From Pseudomonas sp. P7548 (GTDB lineage Bacteria > Pseudomonadota > Gammaproteobacteria > Pseudomonadales > Pseudomonadaceae): a stretch of DNA of 64,000 nt. This document shows positions 1 through 7,870 of the stretch, piece after piece. The translations under genes and the position numbers were made by a program. The stretch lies in NCBI RefSeq assembly GCF_013386585.1, contig NZ_JACARO010000002.1, positions 186,001 to 250,000 of the forward strand. The letters are read 5' to 3'. Each line of letters opens with the position of its first letter. Position 1 is the first letter of the stretch. Under the pieces are notes generated by a model that did no database searches, had not been told where the DNA came from, and worked only from the letters and a program-made list of their open reading frames with translations.

Positions 1-91
1 AGTGCCCGTGCCAGACGACGTTCATGGTGTCGACGTCGAAAAAAGGCACGAGGATTTCAGTGTCGCAGTGCAGCACGCCCTGGCTACGCAT
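1..91 (-). CDS. Hotdog acyl-CoA thioesterase, 5' end only (aryl-polyene operon)
   Basis: Only the first 30 codons lie in the window; the gene continues past the left edge. The start codon overlaps the ammonia-lyase stop (ATGCGTAG), so the two are translationally linked. The visible protein reads MRSQGVLHCDTEILVPFFDV and continues DTMNVVWHGH, which is the N-terminal strand and helix signature (F-x-D-x-D-x-M-x-V-V-W-H-x-x-Y) of the 4-hydroxybenzoyl-CoA thioesterase / YbgC hotdog family, with the conserved Asp near residue 20. Thioesterases of this type are standard members of aryl-polyene and flexirubin clusters, where they release or proof-read acyl intermediates. The family call is fairly secure from the motif and the position; the exact substrate cannot be judged. 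Confidence 0.8.
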   Translation of the reverse strand, partial: MRSQGVLHCDTEILVPFFDVDTMNVVWHGH

Positions 92-1625
92 GCAGCCTCC
101 AGTGTTGTTCGGCAATGCGTTGCAGGCACAGACGCAGTTCGCCTTCCAGGGCGCGGTCTTCGATCACCGGCGGGAAGTCTTTGGCAAGCTCTTCATGCAT
201 GGCGGCCAGGGCCGGAGGCAATGGGCGAGCGTCGTCGGCCTGGGCGCGCAGCCACACCCCTTGGTTGGCGGCGAGCAGGGTGGCGGCCGCGACTTGTTCG
301 GTCAGCTCCAGCACACGGATCGCATCGCGGGCGGCGATGGTGCCCATGCTCACTTTGTCCTGGTTATGGCATTCGGTGGAGCGCGAGAACACGCTGGCCG
401 GCATGGTGTTTTTCAGGGCTTCGGCGGTCCAGGCGCTGGTGCCGATCTGCACGGCCTTGAAGCCGTGGTTGATCATCGCGCGGTCGGCCGGCGCGCCGGA
501 CAGGTTGCTCGGCAGGCCGTGGTTGTAACGCACGTCCACCAGCAGCGCGAGCTGGCGGTCGAGCAGGTCGGCCACGTTGGCCACCAGGGTCTTGAGGCTG
601 TCCATGGCGAAGGCGATGTGGCCGCCGTAGAAGTGACCGCCGTGCAGCACGCGTTCTTCTTCGGCATCGATGATCGGGTTGTCGTTGGCGCTGTTCAGTT
701 CGGTTTCGATGAACGAACGCAGCCAGCCCAGGCTGTCGGCCAGCACACCCAGCACGTGCGGTGCGCAACGCAACGAGTAGCGGTCTTGCAGGCGATGCAG
801 CGGCGCGGTCGGCGCGTCGATGGCCAAGTCCTTGCGCAGCCAGGCAGCCACTTGCATCTGCCCCGGGTGCGGCTTGGCGGCGAACAGGCGTTCATCGAAG
901 TGTTCCGGGTTGCCTTGCAGCGCCACCACGTTCAACGCGGTGATGCGCGTGGCCAGTTGCAGCAGATAGTCGGCACGGGCAAACGCCAGGCAGGCCAGGC
1001 CGGTCATCACCGCGGTGCCGTTCATCAACGCCAGGGCTTCCTTGGGACGCAACACCAGCGGGTTCCAACCCAGTTCGCGGTGCACGTCGGCCGCCTGGCG
1101 GCGTTCGCCACGGAACATCACTTCGCGCTCGCCGGACAAGGTCGCGGCCACGTAGGACAGCGGCGTCAGGTCACCGCTGGCGCCCACCGAGCCTTCTTCC
1201 GGGATCAGCGGCAGCACGTCGTGTTCGAGGAACGCGTGCAGGCGCTCCAGCAGCTCCACGCGCACCCCGGACACGCCGTGGCACAGTGACTGCAGCCGCG
1301 CTGCCAGCACCGCGCGGGTGGCTTGGGCGTCGAGCAACTTGCCCAGGCCGCAACCGTGGAAGGTGTACAGGTGACGCGGCAGCGCTTCGACGTGCTGCAA
1401 CGGCACGGCCACCACGCAGGAGTCGCCGTAGCCGGTGGTCACGCCGTAAATCACGCCTTCCTTGTCCAGCAGCGAGTCGAGGAACTGCGCGCCCTTGGCG
1501 ATGCGCTGGCGATACGCCGCGTCGCCCTGCAATCGGGTAGGCGCCTGACGGTTGGCCAGGGCCAGCACGTCTTCAATGCGCAGGGGGCGTTCGCCAAAGG
1601 TTACCGGCTCAAGATGCGTCGTCAT
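84..1625 (-). CDS. Aromatic amino acid ammonia-lyase (HAL/PAL/TAL family) of the aryl-polyene operon
   Basis: 513 aa, full family length. Enzymes of this family remove ammonia from His, Phe or Tyr non-oxidatively, using a 4-methylideneimidazole-5-one (MIO) group that forms from an internal Ala-Ser-Gly. That triplet is at residues 149-151 inside GSVGASGDLTPLSY. The conserved YGVTTGYG stretch is near residues 60-67. The pair that sets substrate choice in relatives (Ser-His in HAL, His-Leu in bacterial TAL, Phe-Leu in plant PAL) reads Phe89-His90 here, so the sequence alone does not settle the substrate. Its place in an aryl-polyene operon suggests it makes a coumarate- or cinnamate-like aryl starter. 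The start overlaps the preceding acyltransferase by 17 bp. A histidine-catabolic role is unlikely, as no hut genes are nearby. Confidence 0.88.
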   Translation of the reverse strand: MTTHLEPVTFGERPLRIEDVLALANRQAPTRLQGDAAYRQRIAKGAQFLDSLLDKEGVIYGVTTGYGDSCVVAVPLQHVEALPRHLYTFHGCGLGKLLDAQATRAVLAARLQSLCHGVSGVRVELLERLHAFLEHDVLPLIPEEGSVGASGDLTPLSYVAATLSGEREVMFRGERRQAADVHRELGWNPLVLRPKEALALMNGTAVMTGLACLAFARADYLLQLATRITALNVVALQGNPEHFDERLFAAKPHPGQMQVAAWLRKDLAIDAPTAPLHRLQDRYSLRCAPHVLGVLADSLGWLRSFIETELNSANDNPIIDAEEERVLHGGHFYGGHIAFAMDSLKTLVANVADLLDRQLALLVDVRYNHGLPSNLSGAPADRAMINHGFKAVQIGTSAWTAEALKNTMPASVFSRSTECHNQDKVSMGTIAARDAIRVLELTEQVAAATLLAANQGVWLRAQADDARPLPPALAAMHEELAKDFPPVIEDRALEGELRLCLQRIAEQHWRLHA

Positions 1626-2544
1626 CGGTCTTCCAGAAAGGGTAAAAGTTGAACCATTGTTGGGGCGCTTCCAGGCAAAACTGGCCCAGGCGGGCGGCGT
1701 AGCGCTCGGTCCACTGAGCGATGACCTGCTCGCGGGTGGTGCGCTTCCATTCGATCAATTCGGCGAAAGGCTCAATGCTCAGGCGATAGCGGCCATTGTG
1801 TTTCAGGCACATCAGCAGGTTCACCGGGCATTTGAGCAACCCGGCCAGCAACCACGGGCCTTGCGGGAAGGCGGCGCTGTGCCCGAGGAAATCCACGTGT
1901 ACCGTGCGTCCGCCATGCAGCGGCACGCGGTCACCCGCGATGGCCAGCCACTCGCCTTCGTCCAGGCGCTGGCTGAGCAGCAGCATGGTGGCCGGGTCCA
2001 GCTCGCTGACCTGGATCAGGCGCAGATGGGTGGCTCCGGCTTCGCCCAGCAAGCGGTTGAATTGTTCGGCGTGCTTGGTGTGCACCAGCACGTTCATGGT
2101 GACCTGCTCGCCCAGCTCGGCGAGGGCGCGGCACACTTCGAGGTTGCCCAAGTGGGCGCCCACCAGCATCTGCCCGCGCTCACCGCGCAGTTGGTTGCGC
2201 AATTGCGCCGGGTCGTTGATTTCGATCTGTTCGATGCGCAGCTTGCCGTTCCACACGTCGAGCTTGTCGAGTAAGGAATCGGCGAAGGCCATGAACTGGC
2301 CAAAGACGCTTGTGTGGGTGGGGCGCAGCGCGTCTTGCCCGCTCCAGTCGGCCAGACGCTGCTGGTATTGCCAGGCGCTCTGGCGTGCGGTGCGACCGAA
2401 CACGAAGAAGTACAACACGATGCCGTAGAGCACCGGGCTCAGCAGGCGACGGCCCAGCACTTTGGCGGCGATGGCCGTGAGTTTCATCAACAGGAAACTG
2501 CCGCGCTCCTCGCGGTCGGCCCAGTGCTTGGTGCTGTCGCTCAT
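1609..2544 (-). CDS. LpxL/HtrB-like lysophospholipid acyltransferase of the aryl-polyene operon
   Basis: 311 aa. The open frame runs further upstream, but the ATG at 2544 makes a four-base ATGA overlap with the glycosyltransferase stop and gives a normal family N-terminus (MSDSTKHWADREERGS), so I chose it. A membrane-associated segment near residues 20-55 (MKLTAIAAKVLGRRLLSP onward) precedes the LpxL-type acyl-transfer motif GAHLGNLEV, an H-x4-E near residue 135. The C-terminal half carries AGDRVP and FPQGPW, as in lipid A acyltransferases. In E. coli aryl-polyene clusters a glycosyltransferase and an acyltransferase occur as one fused protein; here they are two overlapping genes. It probably transfers the aryl-polyene chain or a partner fatty acid to the lipid carrier at the inner membrane. 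Confidence 0.82.
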   Translation of the reverse strand: MSDSTKHWADREERGSFLLMKLTAIAAKVLGRRLLSPVLYGIVLYFFVFGRTARQSAWQYQQRLADWSGQDALRPTHTSVFGQFMAFADSLLDKLDVWNGKLRIEQIEINDPAQLRNQLRGERGQMLVGAHLGNLEVCRALAELGEQVTMNVLVHTKHAEQFNRLLGEAGATHLRLIQVSELDPATMLLLSQRLDEGEWLAIAGDRVPLHGGRTVHVDFLGHSAAFPQGPWLLAGLLKCPVNLLMCLKHNGRYRLSIEPFAELIEWKRTTREQVIAQWTERYAARLGQFCLEAPQQWFNFYPFWKTDDDAS

Positions 2545-3302
2545 GCTTGCCACCGTCGCCACAGGATCATCGGCGCACGCACCAGCATGCCGAAGAACAG
2601 CCGGGTGTGCATGGCCGAGATGCGCACGTTGTCGCGGAACAAGCGAAAGTGCGACAAACCGTCGGCGGGGTAATGCACCCGGGTCGGCAGCCAGCGCATC
2701 GGCTGGTTGCGCCAGGCCAGGCGCACCAGGATGTCCGAGTCGAAATCCATGCGCGTGCCGATGCACGCCGAGTCCATCAACGCCAGCACCGGTGCCAGCG
2801 GGTACACGCGAAAGCCACACATCGAATCGCGGATCTGCAGCGATAGGGTGTTGATCCACACCCACACGTGGGTCAGGTAGCGCGCATACAGGCGGCCCTT
2901 GGGCACGCTGTCGTCGTATTCGGGGTAGCCGCAGATGATCGCATCGGGGTGACGGCGTGAGGTGTCGAGGAAAGTTTCGACTTCGCGCAGGTCGTGCTGG
3001 CCGTCGGCGTCCACTTGCAAGGCGTGGCTGTAGCCCAGGCGCGCGGCTTCGCGGAAGCCGGCCATGACGGCGCCGCCTTTGCCCTGATTGCTGGGCAGCG
3101 TCAGCAGGGTGACGTTATCCAGGGTGGCCAACTGTGCCAATACCGCTGCGCAGGCCGGGCTGCTGCCGTCATCGACCAACAGGCACGGCAGCCCACTGCC
3201 CAACAGGCTGTGGACCACGGCCGGCACGGCGGCTTCGTGGTTGTAGACCGGGATCAGGGCGCAGGGGTTATGCAAGCCCGCTCGCCACAAAGGCCTATTC
3301 AC
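2541..3302 (-). CDS. Family 2 glycosyltransferase of the aryl-polyene operon
   Basis: About 253 aa. The open frame extends to 3608, but that part only mirrors the ligase gene in another frame. The GTG at 3302 overlaps the upstream stop (GTGAATAG) and lies just before the conserved core, so it is the likely start. The GT-A fold begins at CALIPVYNHEAAV, followed by LLVDDGSS, the NQGKGGAVMAGFREA loop and the DADGQHD metal-binding motif, which together resemble dolichol-phosphate-mannose-synthase-like GT2 enzymes. Translation is coupled to the ligase upstream and to the acyltransferase downstream. It likely adds a sugar to the lipid that anchors the polyene in the outer membrane; donor and acceptor are unknown. 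Confidence 0.82.
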   Translation of the reverse strand: MNRPLWRAGLHNPCALIPVYNHEAAVPAVVHSLLGSGLPCLLVDDGSSPACAAVLAQLATLDNVTLLTLPSNQGKGGAVMAGFREAARLGYSHALQVDADGQHDLREVETFLDTSRRHPDAIICGYPEYDDSVPKGRLYARYLTHVWVWINTLSLQIRDSMCGFRVYPLAPVLALMDSACIGTRMDFDSDILVRLAWRNQPMRWLPTRVHYPADGLSHFRLFRDNVRISAMHTRLFFGMLVRAPMILWRRWQA

Positions 3303-4965
3303 TTGGTGTCTCCAGCACGATGCGCCCGCTGGAGCAGGCCGCGACGCCATTGCGATAGGCAAAGTACAACTTGCCGCGTTCCTGGTCGAAGCGCAGGTGC
3401 AGTTCGATCGCATCGCCCGGGCGCACCAGTTGCTGGAACTTGAGCACTTCCATCCCGGCGAAGGTTGCAGGCAAGTCGAGCAATTGCTGGCCCAGATTGA
3501 ACGCCCATTCCACCTGCACCACGCCCGGCAATACTGGGGTGACCGGGAAATGGCCGCTGAAATAGGCCAGGTCCGGCGGGACGCTGAGTTGCAAGGTCCA
3601 TTCGCCATCGGATTCCACCTGCTCCAGCACTTCCGGGGCTTTCAGGCGGGGTGCCAGCAACAGCGCCTCGACCTGCGCCTGGGGCAGTTTGCCTTGGCTG
3701 TTCAGCGGCAGTTGGCGCAGCAAACGCCAGCGACGGGGCAAGGCCAGCGCCTCGCAATGCTGGCTCAAGTGCTGGCGCAGGGTTTGAGTGAGGGCGCGAC
3801 GGCCCTGATTGCGCAAGGCGTGCAGGCCGTCGGCGCTGAGTACCACCAGCGCGCCGAGGGAGGCGCGGTTTTCCTGGACCACGCCCAGGCGGGTGTCGGC
3901 GACCCATGGGTGGGCTATCAACGCCTGTTCCAGCATGGGCAGGGAGATGCGTTTTTCTTCCAGCTTGACGATGCGGTCCAGGCGCCCGAGCAGCTCGAAA
4001 CGGCCATCGGAGTGAATGCGCGCAGCATCAGCGGTCTGCTCGACATGGCCGGCGGGCAGGTAAGGGGAGGCGATACGCAGGGCGCCGTCGGCGTCCTGGC
4101 TCAGCACCACGTCGGCAAACGGCTGCCAAGGTTGTGCACCTTGGCGCCAGGCGATACCGCCGGTCTCGGAGCTGCCGAGGATTTCCGTCGGCCATTGCTG
4201 CAAGCGGTCGTAAAGCTCGCCCGCCGCTTCAACGGGCAAGGCGCCGCCCGACGAAAACACCCGGGATACCTGGCTCAGCGCCGGCCAGTCGAGGTTGTCG
4301 CCCATGCGCTTGAGCAACGCAGGGCTGGCGACCCAGGCGAACTGCGCGTGTTCGCGGCTGGCGCGCTGCAAGTCTTCGGGGAAGGCCAGTTGCTTGCGTA
4401 CAAAGGTGCGGCCGGCGCACAACGGCCACAGCACGCGGAACAGTAAGCCGTAGATGTGCTGCGTGGCGACGCTACCGATGATGCAGGCGCGCTTGAGGTC
4501 CGGGCCCCACAGGGTTTCCAGCGCCTCTACTTCGTTGGCCAGTTGGCGCAGGGTCTTGTCGATGCGCTTGGGCTCGCCACTGGAACCGGAGGTGCACAGG
4601 CTCAGTTGGCAGGCGTCCAGGTCAAGGGCGGCGGCGCTTAAGGGTGCCTGGTATAGCGCGTCCAGGTCGGCGGCTTCGGTCAGCCAGCCGTCGACCGCCT
4701 CGTCCCAACGTTGACGGGTCTGCGGTTGCAGGTCGGCAGGCAGCAGTACGCTGACCCCGGCCCGCCACGCGCCGAGCAGGGCAATCGCCAACTGGCCGGC
4801 GTCTTCCAGGTACACGGCCAGGCGTTGGATACCGCGCGCTTGCAGGCCTGCAGCCAGGCTCAGGGCGTGGGCCCAGAGCTGGGCATGATTCATGTCAGGT
4901 TCGGTGGTGACCGGACGCTGTTCCAGTGGCTCAAGCAGCAAGTGCTCAAGTTTCAACCCATTCAT
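3295..4965 (-). CDS. AMP-dependent acyl/aryl ligase fused to a FabA/FabZ-type hotdog dehydratase
   Basis: 556 aa. The ATG at 4965 overlaps the membrane-protein stop (ATGA). Residues 1 to about 430 form an adenylating domain: the phosphate-binding loop [10 protein letters not shown], the SSETGG motif and the [15 protein letters not shown] hinge are all present. The last 120 or so residues form a hotdog dehydratase with the FabA/FabZ signature [15 protein letters not shown]. The protein can therefore be read as loading an aryl acid onto an acyl carrier protein and dehydrating 3-hydroxyacyl-ACP intermediates, two steps often carried by separate genes in aryl-polyene clusters. The two carrier proteins encoded just upstream are its obvious partners. 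The function is inferred from domains and context. Confidence 0.85.
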   Translation of the reverse strand: MNGLKLEHLLLEPLEQRPVTTEPDMNHAQLWAHALSLAAGLQARGIQRLAVYLEDAGQLAIALLGAWRAGVSVLLPADLQPQTRQRWDEAVDGWLTEAADLDALYQAPLSAAALDLDACQLSLCTSGSSGEPKRIDKTLRQLANEVEALETLWGPDLKRACIIGSVATQHIYGLLFRVLWPLCAGRTFVRKQLAFPEDLQRASREHAQFAWVASPALLKRMGDNLDWPALSQVSRVFSSGGALPVEAAGELYDRLQQWPTEILGSSETGGIAWRQGAQPWQPFADVVLSQDADGALRIASPYLPAGHVEQTADAARIHSDGRFELLGRLDRIVKLEEKRISLPMLEQALIAHPWVADTRLGVVQENRASLGALVVLSADGLHALRNQGRRALTQTLRQHLSQHCEALALPRRWRLLRQLPLNSQGKLPQAQVEALLLAPRLKAPEVLEQVESDGEWTLQLSVPPDLAYFSGHFPVTPVLPGVVQVEWAFNLGQQLLDLPATFAGMEVLKFQQLVRPGDAIELHLRFDQERGKLYFAYRNGVAACSSGRIVLETPSE

Positions 4966-5507
4966 ACGCGGCCTCGAACCCTTTGTCGTACCAGCCATTC
5001 CACGGCAAACAACAGCCCCATCAACCCGTAGGCGATCAGGCCGTTGTACAACGTCCACCAGCTCAGCGGCGCCCACAGGGTGAGGGCGGCGGCGAGCAGG
5101 CCATTACACAGAAAGAACACACTCCACACCACCGTAACCTGGCGGGTGTACACGATGGCGTGGGGTGGCAGCACCGGGTCGGTCATGCGTGCCAGGCGCT
5201 CCACCATCGGCGGGCCGTATTTGAGGCTCAAGCCGAACAGCGACAACATGAACGCGCTGACCAGGCTCGGGTACCAGCGCAGCAGGTGCGGGTTGTCGAA
5301 CCAGGCCAGTAGCAGGCAGAACACGATGATCGCCACGGCCATCCAGCGGCTGCCGGGGCGGCGTGCGCCGATAAGCGCGCGCAACAGCCACAGGCTGCCC
5401 AGCAGCAGGCCGAATTGCCACGGTGCGAAGTGCTCGGTGCCGTAATACACCGCAAAGGGGTACAGCAGGCCCGCCAGCAGCAAGCCCAGGCCGATCAGCC
5501 GGCTCAT
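4962..5507 (-). CDS. Integral membrane protein (COG4648-like) of the aryl-polyene operon
   Basis: 181 aa with about five hydrophobic segments, beginning with LIGLGLLLAGLLYPFAVYY and including AVAIIVFCLLLAWF, LVSAFMLSLFGLSL and VVWSVFFLCNGLLAAALTL. A conserved-looking loop (KYGPPMVERLARMTDPVLPP) lies between the third and fourth segments. Proteins like this recur in aryl-polyene operons between the carrier proteins and the ligase; their activity is not known to me. Both ends show ATGA overlaps with the neighbouring genes, so it is made together with them. Possible roles are anchoring the assembly line at the inner membrane or helping lipid transfer; neither is shown by the sequence. Confidence 0.75.
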   Translation of the reverse strand: MSRLIGLGLLLAGLLYPFAVYYGTEHFAPWQFGLLLGSLWLLRALIGARRPGSRWMAVAIIVFCLLLAWFDNPHLLRWYPSLVSAFMLSLFGLSLKYGPPMVERLARMTDPVLPPHAIVYTRQVTVVWSVFFLCNGLLAAALTLWAPLSWWTLYNGLIAYGLMGLLFAVEWLVRQRVRGRV

Positions 5508-5758
5508 GCGGCAGGCTGGACCAGACGGTACACCGCCTCAACCACGTCGTTCACGGTGCGCACGGCCTTGAATTCTTCGGCGGCGATCTTCTTGCCGGTC
5601 TGGCGCTTGATATGGTCGATCAAGTCCACGGCATCAATGCTGTCGATTTCCAGGTCCTGGTACAGGTTGGCGTCAAGGGTGACGCGTTCCGGAGGCAGTT
5701 CAAACAGTTCCACCAAGGCATCGCGCAGGGTGTTGAAAATATCGTCACGAGTTTGCAT
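5504..5758 (-). CDS. Acyl carrier protein, second of two (aryl-polyene operon)
   Basis: 84 aa, a typical carrier-protein length. The phosphopantetheine attachment serine lies in LEIDSIDAVDLIDHIK (the D-S-I motif), about residue 50. It starts ten bases after the first carrier gene and overlaps the membrane-protein start by ATGA. Carrier pairs are normal in aryl-polyene clusters, where one is thought to hold the starter or growing chain and the other the extension unit; which does which cannot be read here. The acidic helix II and short length separate it from the primary AcpP of fatty acid synthesis. Confidence 0.88.
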   Translation of the reverse strand: MQTRDDIFNTLRDALVELFELPPERVTLDANLYQDLEIDSIDAVDLIDHIKRQTGKKIAAEEFKAVRTVNDVVEAVYRLVQPAA

Positions 5759-5767
5759 GGTCCGGTC

Positions 5768-6037
5768 TCAAGCTGCCTGTCTGGCCGTGACGAATGCCGC
5801 GAGGCTGGCCACGTTGGTGAAGTGATTGCGAGTGTCCTTGGCGTCGGCATCGATCTTGATGCCGTACTTTTTCTGGATCGCCAGGCCCAACTCCAGGGCG
5901 TCTACCGAATCCAGGCCCAGGCCTTCGCCGAACAGGGTCTGCTCGCTGCCGATGTCGTCGGCGCTGATGTCTTCCAGGCCCAGGGCCTCGATGATCAGCG
6001 TCTTTATGTCGTGCTCAAGGCGGTGTCTGTCGCTCAT
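5768..6037 (-). CDS. Acyl carrier protein, first of two (aryl-polyene operon)
   Basis: 89 aa. The phosphopantetheine site is in GEGLGLDSVDALELGLAIQK, with the serine near residue 40. It has an N-terminal helix MSDRHRLEHDIKTLIIEALG and a slightly longer, Ala-rich C-terminus (ASLAAFVTARQAA). Its 5' end overlaps the acyltransferase gene upstream by 23 bp. It is clearly a paralogue of the next carrier gene rather than a copy, since only the DS-centred core is shared. Confidence 0.88.
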   Translation of the reverse strand: MSDRHRLEHDIKTLIIEALGLEDISADDIGSEQTLFGEGLGLDSVDALELGLAIQKKYGIKIDADAKDTRNHFTNVASLAAFVTARQAA

Positions 6038-6827
6038 CTTCGGCGAGCTCCTTAATAAAATAGTGATGCAGGTAATCGTTGAGCTTGCGTGAAGCCTGGG
6101 GCGCGGGGCCCATTGCGGCGAACGCCTGTGGTTCTATATCGGCACCCACCCGCAAACTGAAGTGCACGCGGCATTTTGGGATGCGATACCAGGGTTCGGC
6201 CTTGGTCAGCGTCGTGGGGCTGACCTTGATCACCACGGGGGTGATGATTGTCGCACCCCGCAGCGCGATGGCGGCACCGCCACGATGAAAGGCAGGCGCT
6301 GCGCCGGGCGTGGTGCGGGTGCCTTCGGGAAAGATGATCAGGGTCTGGCCCGTGAGCAGGGCGTCGGCGGCGGCGTCGAGCATCTCGGCGCTGCCGTCGT
6401 TGCTGATATAGCCGGCCTCGCGCACGGGGCCGCGGGTAAAGGGGTTCTGCCACAAACTCTGCTTGACCACGCAGTTGGCCTGGCGCACCAGGCCGATCAG
6501 GAACACCACGTCGATCAGCGACGGGTGGTTGGCAATGATCATCTGGCCCGGGCGGCCGAGGTTTTCCGCGCCTTCGACGCTGTAGGTCAACACGCCGGCG
6601 CGCTGCATCAGGCGGATGAACAGCCAGAACAGCCAACTGATCGTGTGGCGGGCGCGGCTTCGATGTTTTGCAGCGTCCCCCGGCAGGCAACTGAGCAGCG
6701 GGAACACCAGCAAACGCAGGCACAGCCCGCCGACGCCGAACAGGAAGAAGCTGGCAGCGGTCGCGAACAGGCGCCAATAGTAGGCGTCCCGTGGTTTCTC
6801 GTTCAGGGCTTGCGTTGCCAGTTCCAT
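6015..6827 (-). CDS. 1-acyl-sn-glycerol-3-phosphate-type acyltransferase (PlsC family), aryl-polyene operon
   Basis: 270 aa from the ATG at 6827, which overlaps the preceding gene by 25 bp. A hydrophobic N-terminal segment (LFATAASFFLFGVGGLCLRL) is followed by the PlsC catalytic motif NHPSLIDVV (N-H-x4-D) and the glycerol-phosphate-binding motif IIFPEGTRT. It is the second acyltransferase of the operon and belongs to a different family from the LpxL-like one downstream, consistent with a lipid carrying two acyl chains. A general phospholipid role is possible but less likely, given its place inside a tightly overlapping operon. Confidence 0.84.
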   Translation of the reverse strand: MELATQALNEKPRDAYYWRLFATAASFFLFGVGGLCLRLLVFPLLSCLPGDAAKHRSRARHTISWLFWLFIRLMQRAGVLTYSVEGAENLGRPGQMIIANHPSLIDVVFLIGLVRQANCVVKQSLWQNPFTRGPVREAGYISNDGSAEMLDAAADALLTGQTLIIFPEGTRTTPGAAPAFHRGGAAIALRGATIITPVVIKVSPTTLTKAEPWYRIPKCRVHFSLRVGADIEPQAFAAMGPAPQASRKLNDYLHHYFIKELAEDERQTPP

Positions 6828-7522
6828 ACACGGTTCTTCCAGGCATGTTGGCAGGCGACCTGTTCGGTGAGCAGGGTGCGCAGCAGGTTCAGGGCGTGGG
6901 GCCACTGGGCTTGAGTGGGTTGGACAGTGCCAGTGCCGAGTTCCAGCTGCCACTCGTCGCCCGGTGTGAGCAGCAGGCCGAGGGCGTAGGGGAACGGCAC
7001 ATCGTGGATCCAACTGGCATAGGCCTCGGGCGGCTGTTCTTCGGTGATCACCAGCAAGACGGCCGGGGCGCCGTCGTTGAGCAGGGCGGCGGCCTCCAGC
7101 ATGCCGTGTTCCAGGCCGTCGCCTGCGGCGGCGAGGGCGGTCATTTCGCTGGTTTCGTTGCGCAGGATCGACCAGAGGCCGATCACCGCGTTATGCACCG
7201 AGAGGCTGAACTGGGTCGGCGACAGCGGCTGGTCGTTGGCCAGGTCCGTGAGGATGTCGAGGGTGCGTGGGGTTTCGCCGTGGCGGGAAATGAACACCAG
7301 CGGCAGGTTCAGCAGGCCGTCGGCCAGTGGCCAGCCCACGCTGAACGCCATGCGGGCCAGGCGGCTCAGGCGGCGGCGCTGCATAGCTGGCAGGAACGAC
7401 ACGTCGGGGCAGGCTTGGCTGTCTTGCAGCAACACCGGGTTCCGGCACCAGGCGTGCCAGTCGTCCGCGCTTTCGAGCCCAGGGGCCCAGGCGCGCCATT
7501 GGGCGATGTTGAAAGTGATCAC
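6803..7522 (-). CDS. Beta-ketoacyl synthase-like protein (chain length factor type), first gene of the visible operon
   Basis: 239 aa, much shorter than a condensing ketosynthase (about 400). It resembles the stand-alone ketoacyl-synthase N-terminal domain seen in aryl-polyene clusters. The SVHNAVIGLWSILRNETSE stretch matches the region before the active site, but the following segment (TALAAAGDGLEHG) has Ala where ketosynthases have the nucleophilic Cys. This fits a chain-length-factor partner that pairs with an active ketosynthase, which should be encoded beyond the left edge. No gene in this direction lies between it and the divergent parA, so it opens the operon. Confidence 0.8.
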   Translation of the reverse strand: MITFNIAQWRAWAPGLESADDWHAWCRNPVLLQDSQACPDVSFLPAMQRRRLSRLARMAFSVGWPLADGLLNLPLVFISRHGETPRTLDILTDLANDQPLSPTQFSLSVHNAVIGLWSILRNETSEMTALAAAGDGLEHGMLEAAALLNDGAPAVLLVITEEQPPEAYASWIHDVPFPYALGLLLTPGDEWQLELGTGTVQPTQAQWPHALNLLRTLLTEQVACQHAWKNRVWNWQRKP

Positions 7523-7608
7523 TGAGACGTTATCCCGCCCCTGCGGGCTTCCATGTGCGGCTTTTGGCCCCGAATACCGGGACAGGGAGCAATAGCCGAA
7601 TGGCGCGC

Positions 7609-7637
7609 ATTATCCCGGTGCCGTGGGGTTCTAGCAA
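7609..7637 (-). promoter_or_regulatory. Candidate sigma-70 promoter for the aryl-polyene operon
   Basis: On the minus strand TTGCTA (7637-7632) and GATAAT (7614-7609) are separated by exactly 17 bases, which would start transcription near 7602 and leave a leader of about 80 nt before the first gene. The match to TTGACA is only four of six. The 348-base gap between this operon and parA (7523-7870) holds nothing else I can name, apart from a GCTGC/GCAGC hairpin near 7781-7794. Confidence 0.4.
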
Positions 7638-7870
7638 ACTTTGGTAAAGAATTGTTCACGGCTGATTACAATTTGGAGGGAAAGATTTACAGATTGTCCT
7701 CTACCAAGGGCCTGGCTGGATTGTCGGACCGTTCCTTTTAACGTGTCGGCGACGTATGACAGAGCGCGTGCACGGGGCTGCTGATGCAGCAATGCATGGA
7801 TGAACGAGGTAGCTATCAGGCGCTTTTGCCCTCTACACTCGGACATTCATTGATACACGGAGGTTTTTCC

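Noticed and set aside
2545..2865. Longer N-terminus for the LpxL-like acyltransferase
   Set aside because: The extra part is the glycosyltransferase gene read in another frame; the ATG at 2544 with ATGA overlap fits the family start.
7631..7846. Small minus-strand frame upstream of parA
   Set aside because: It overlaps the candidate promoter, lacks a ribosome site, and its sequence shows no fold or family.
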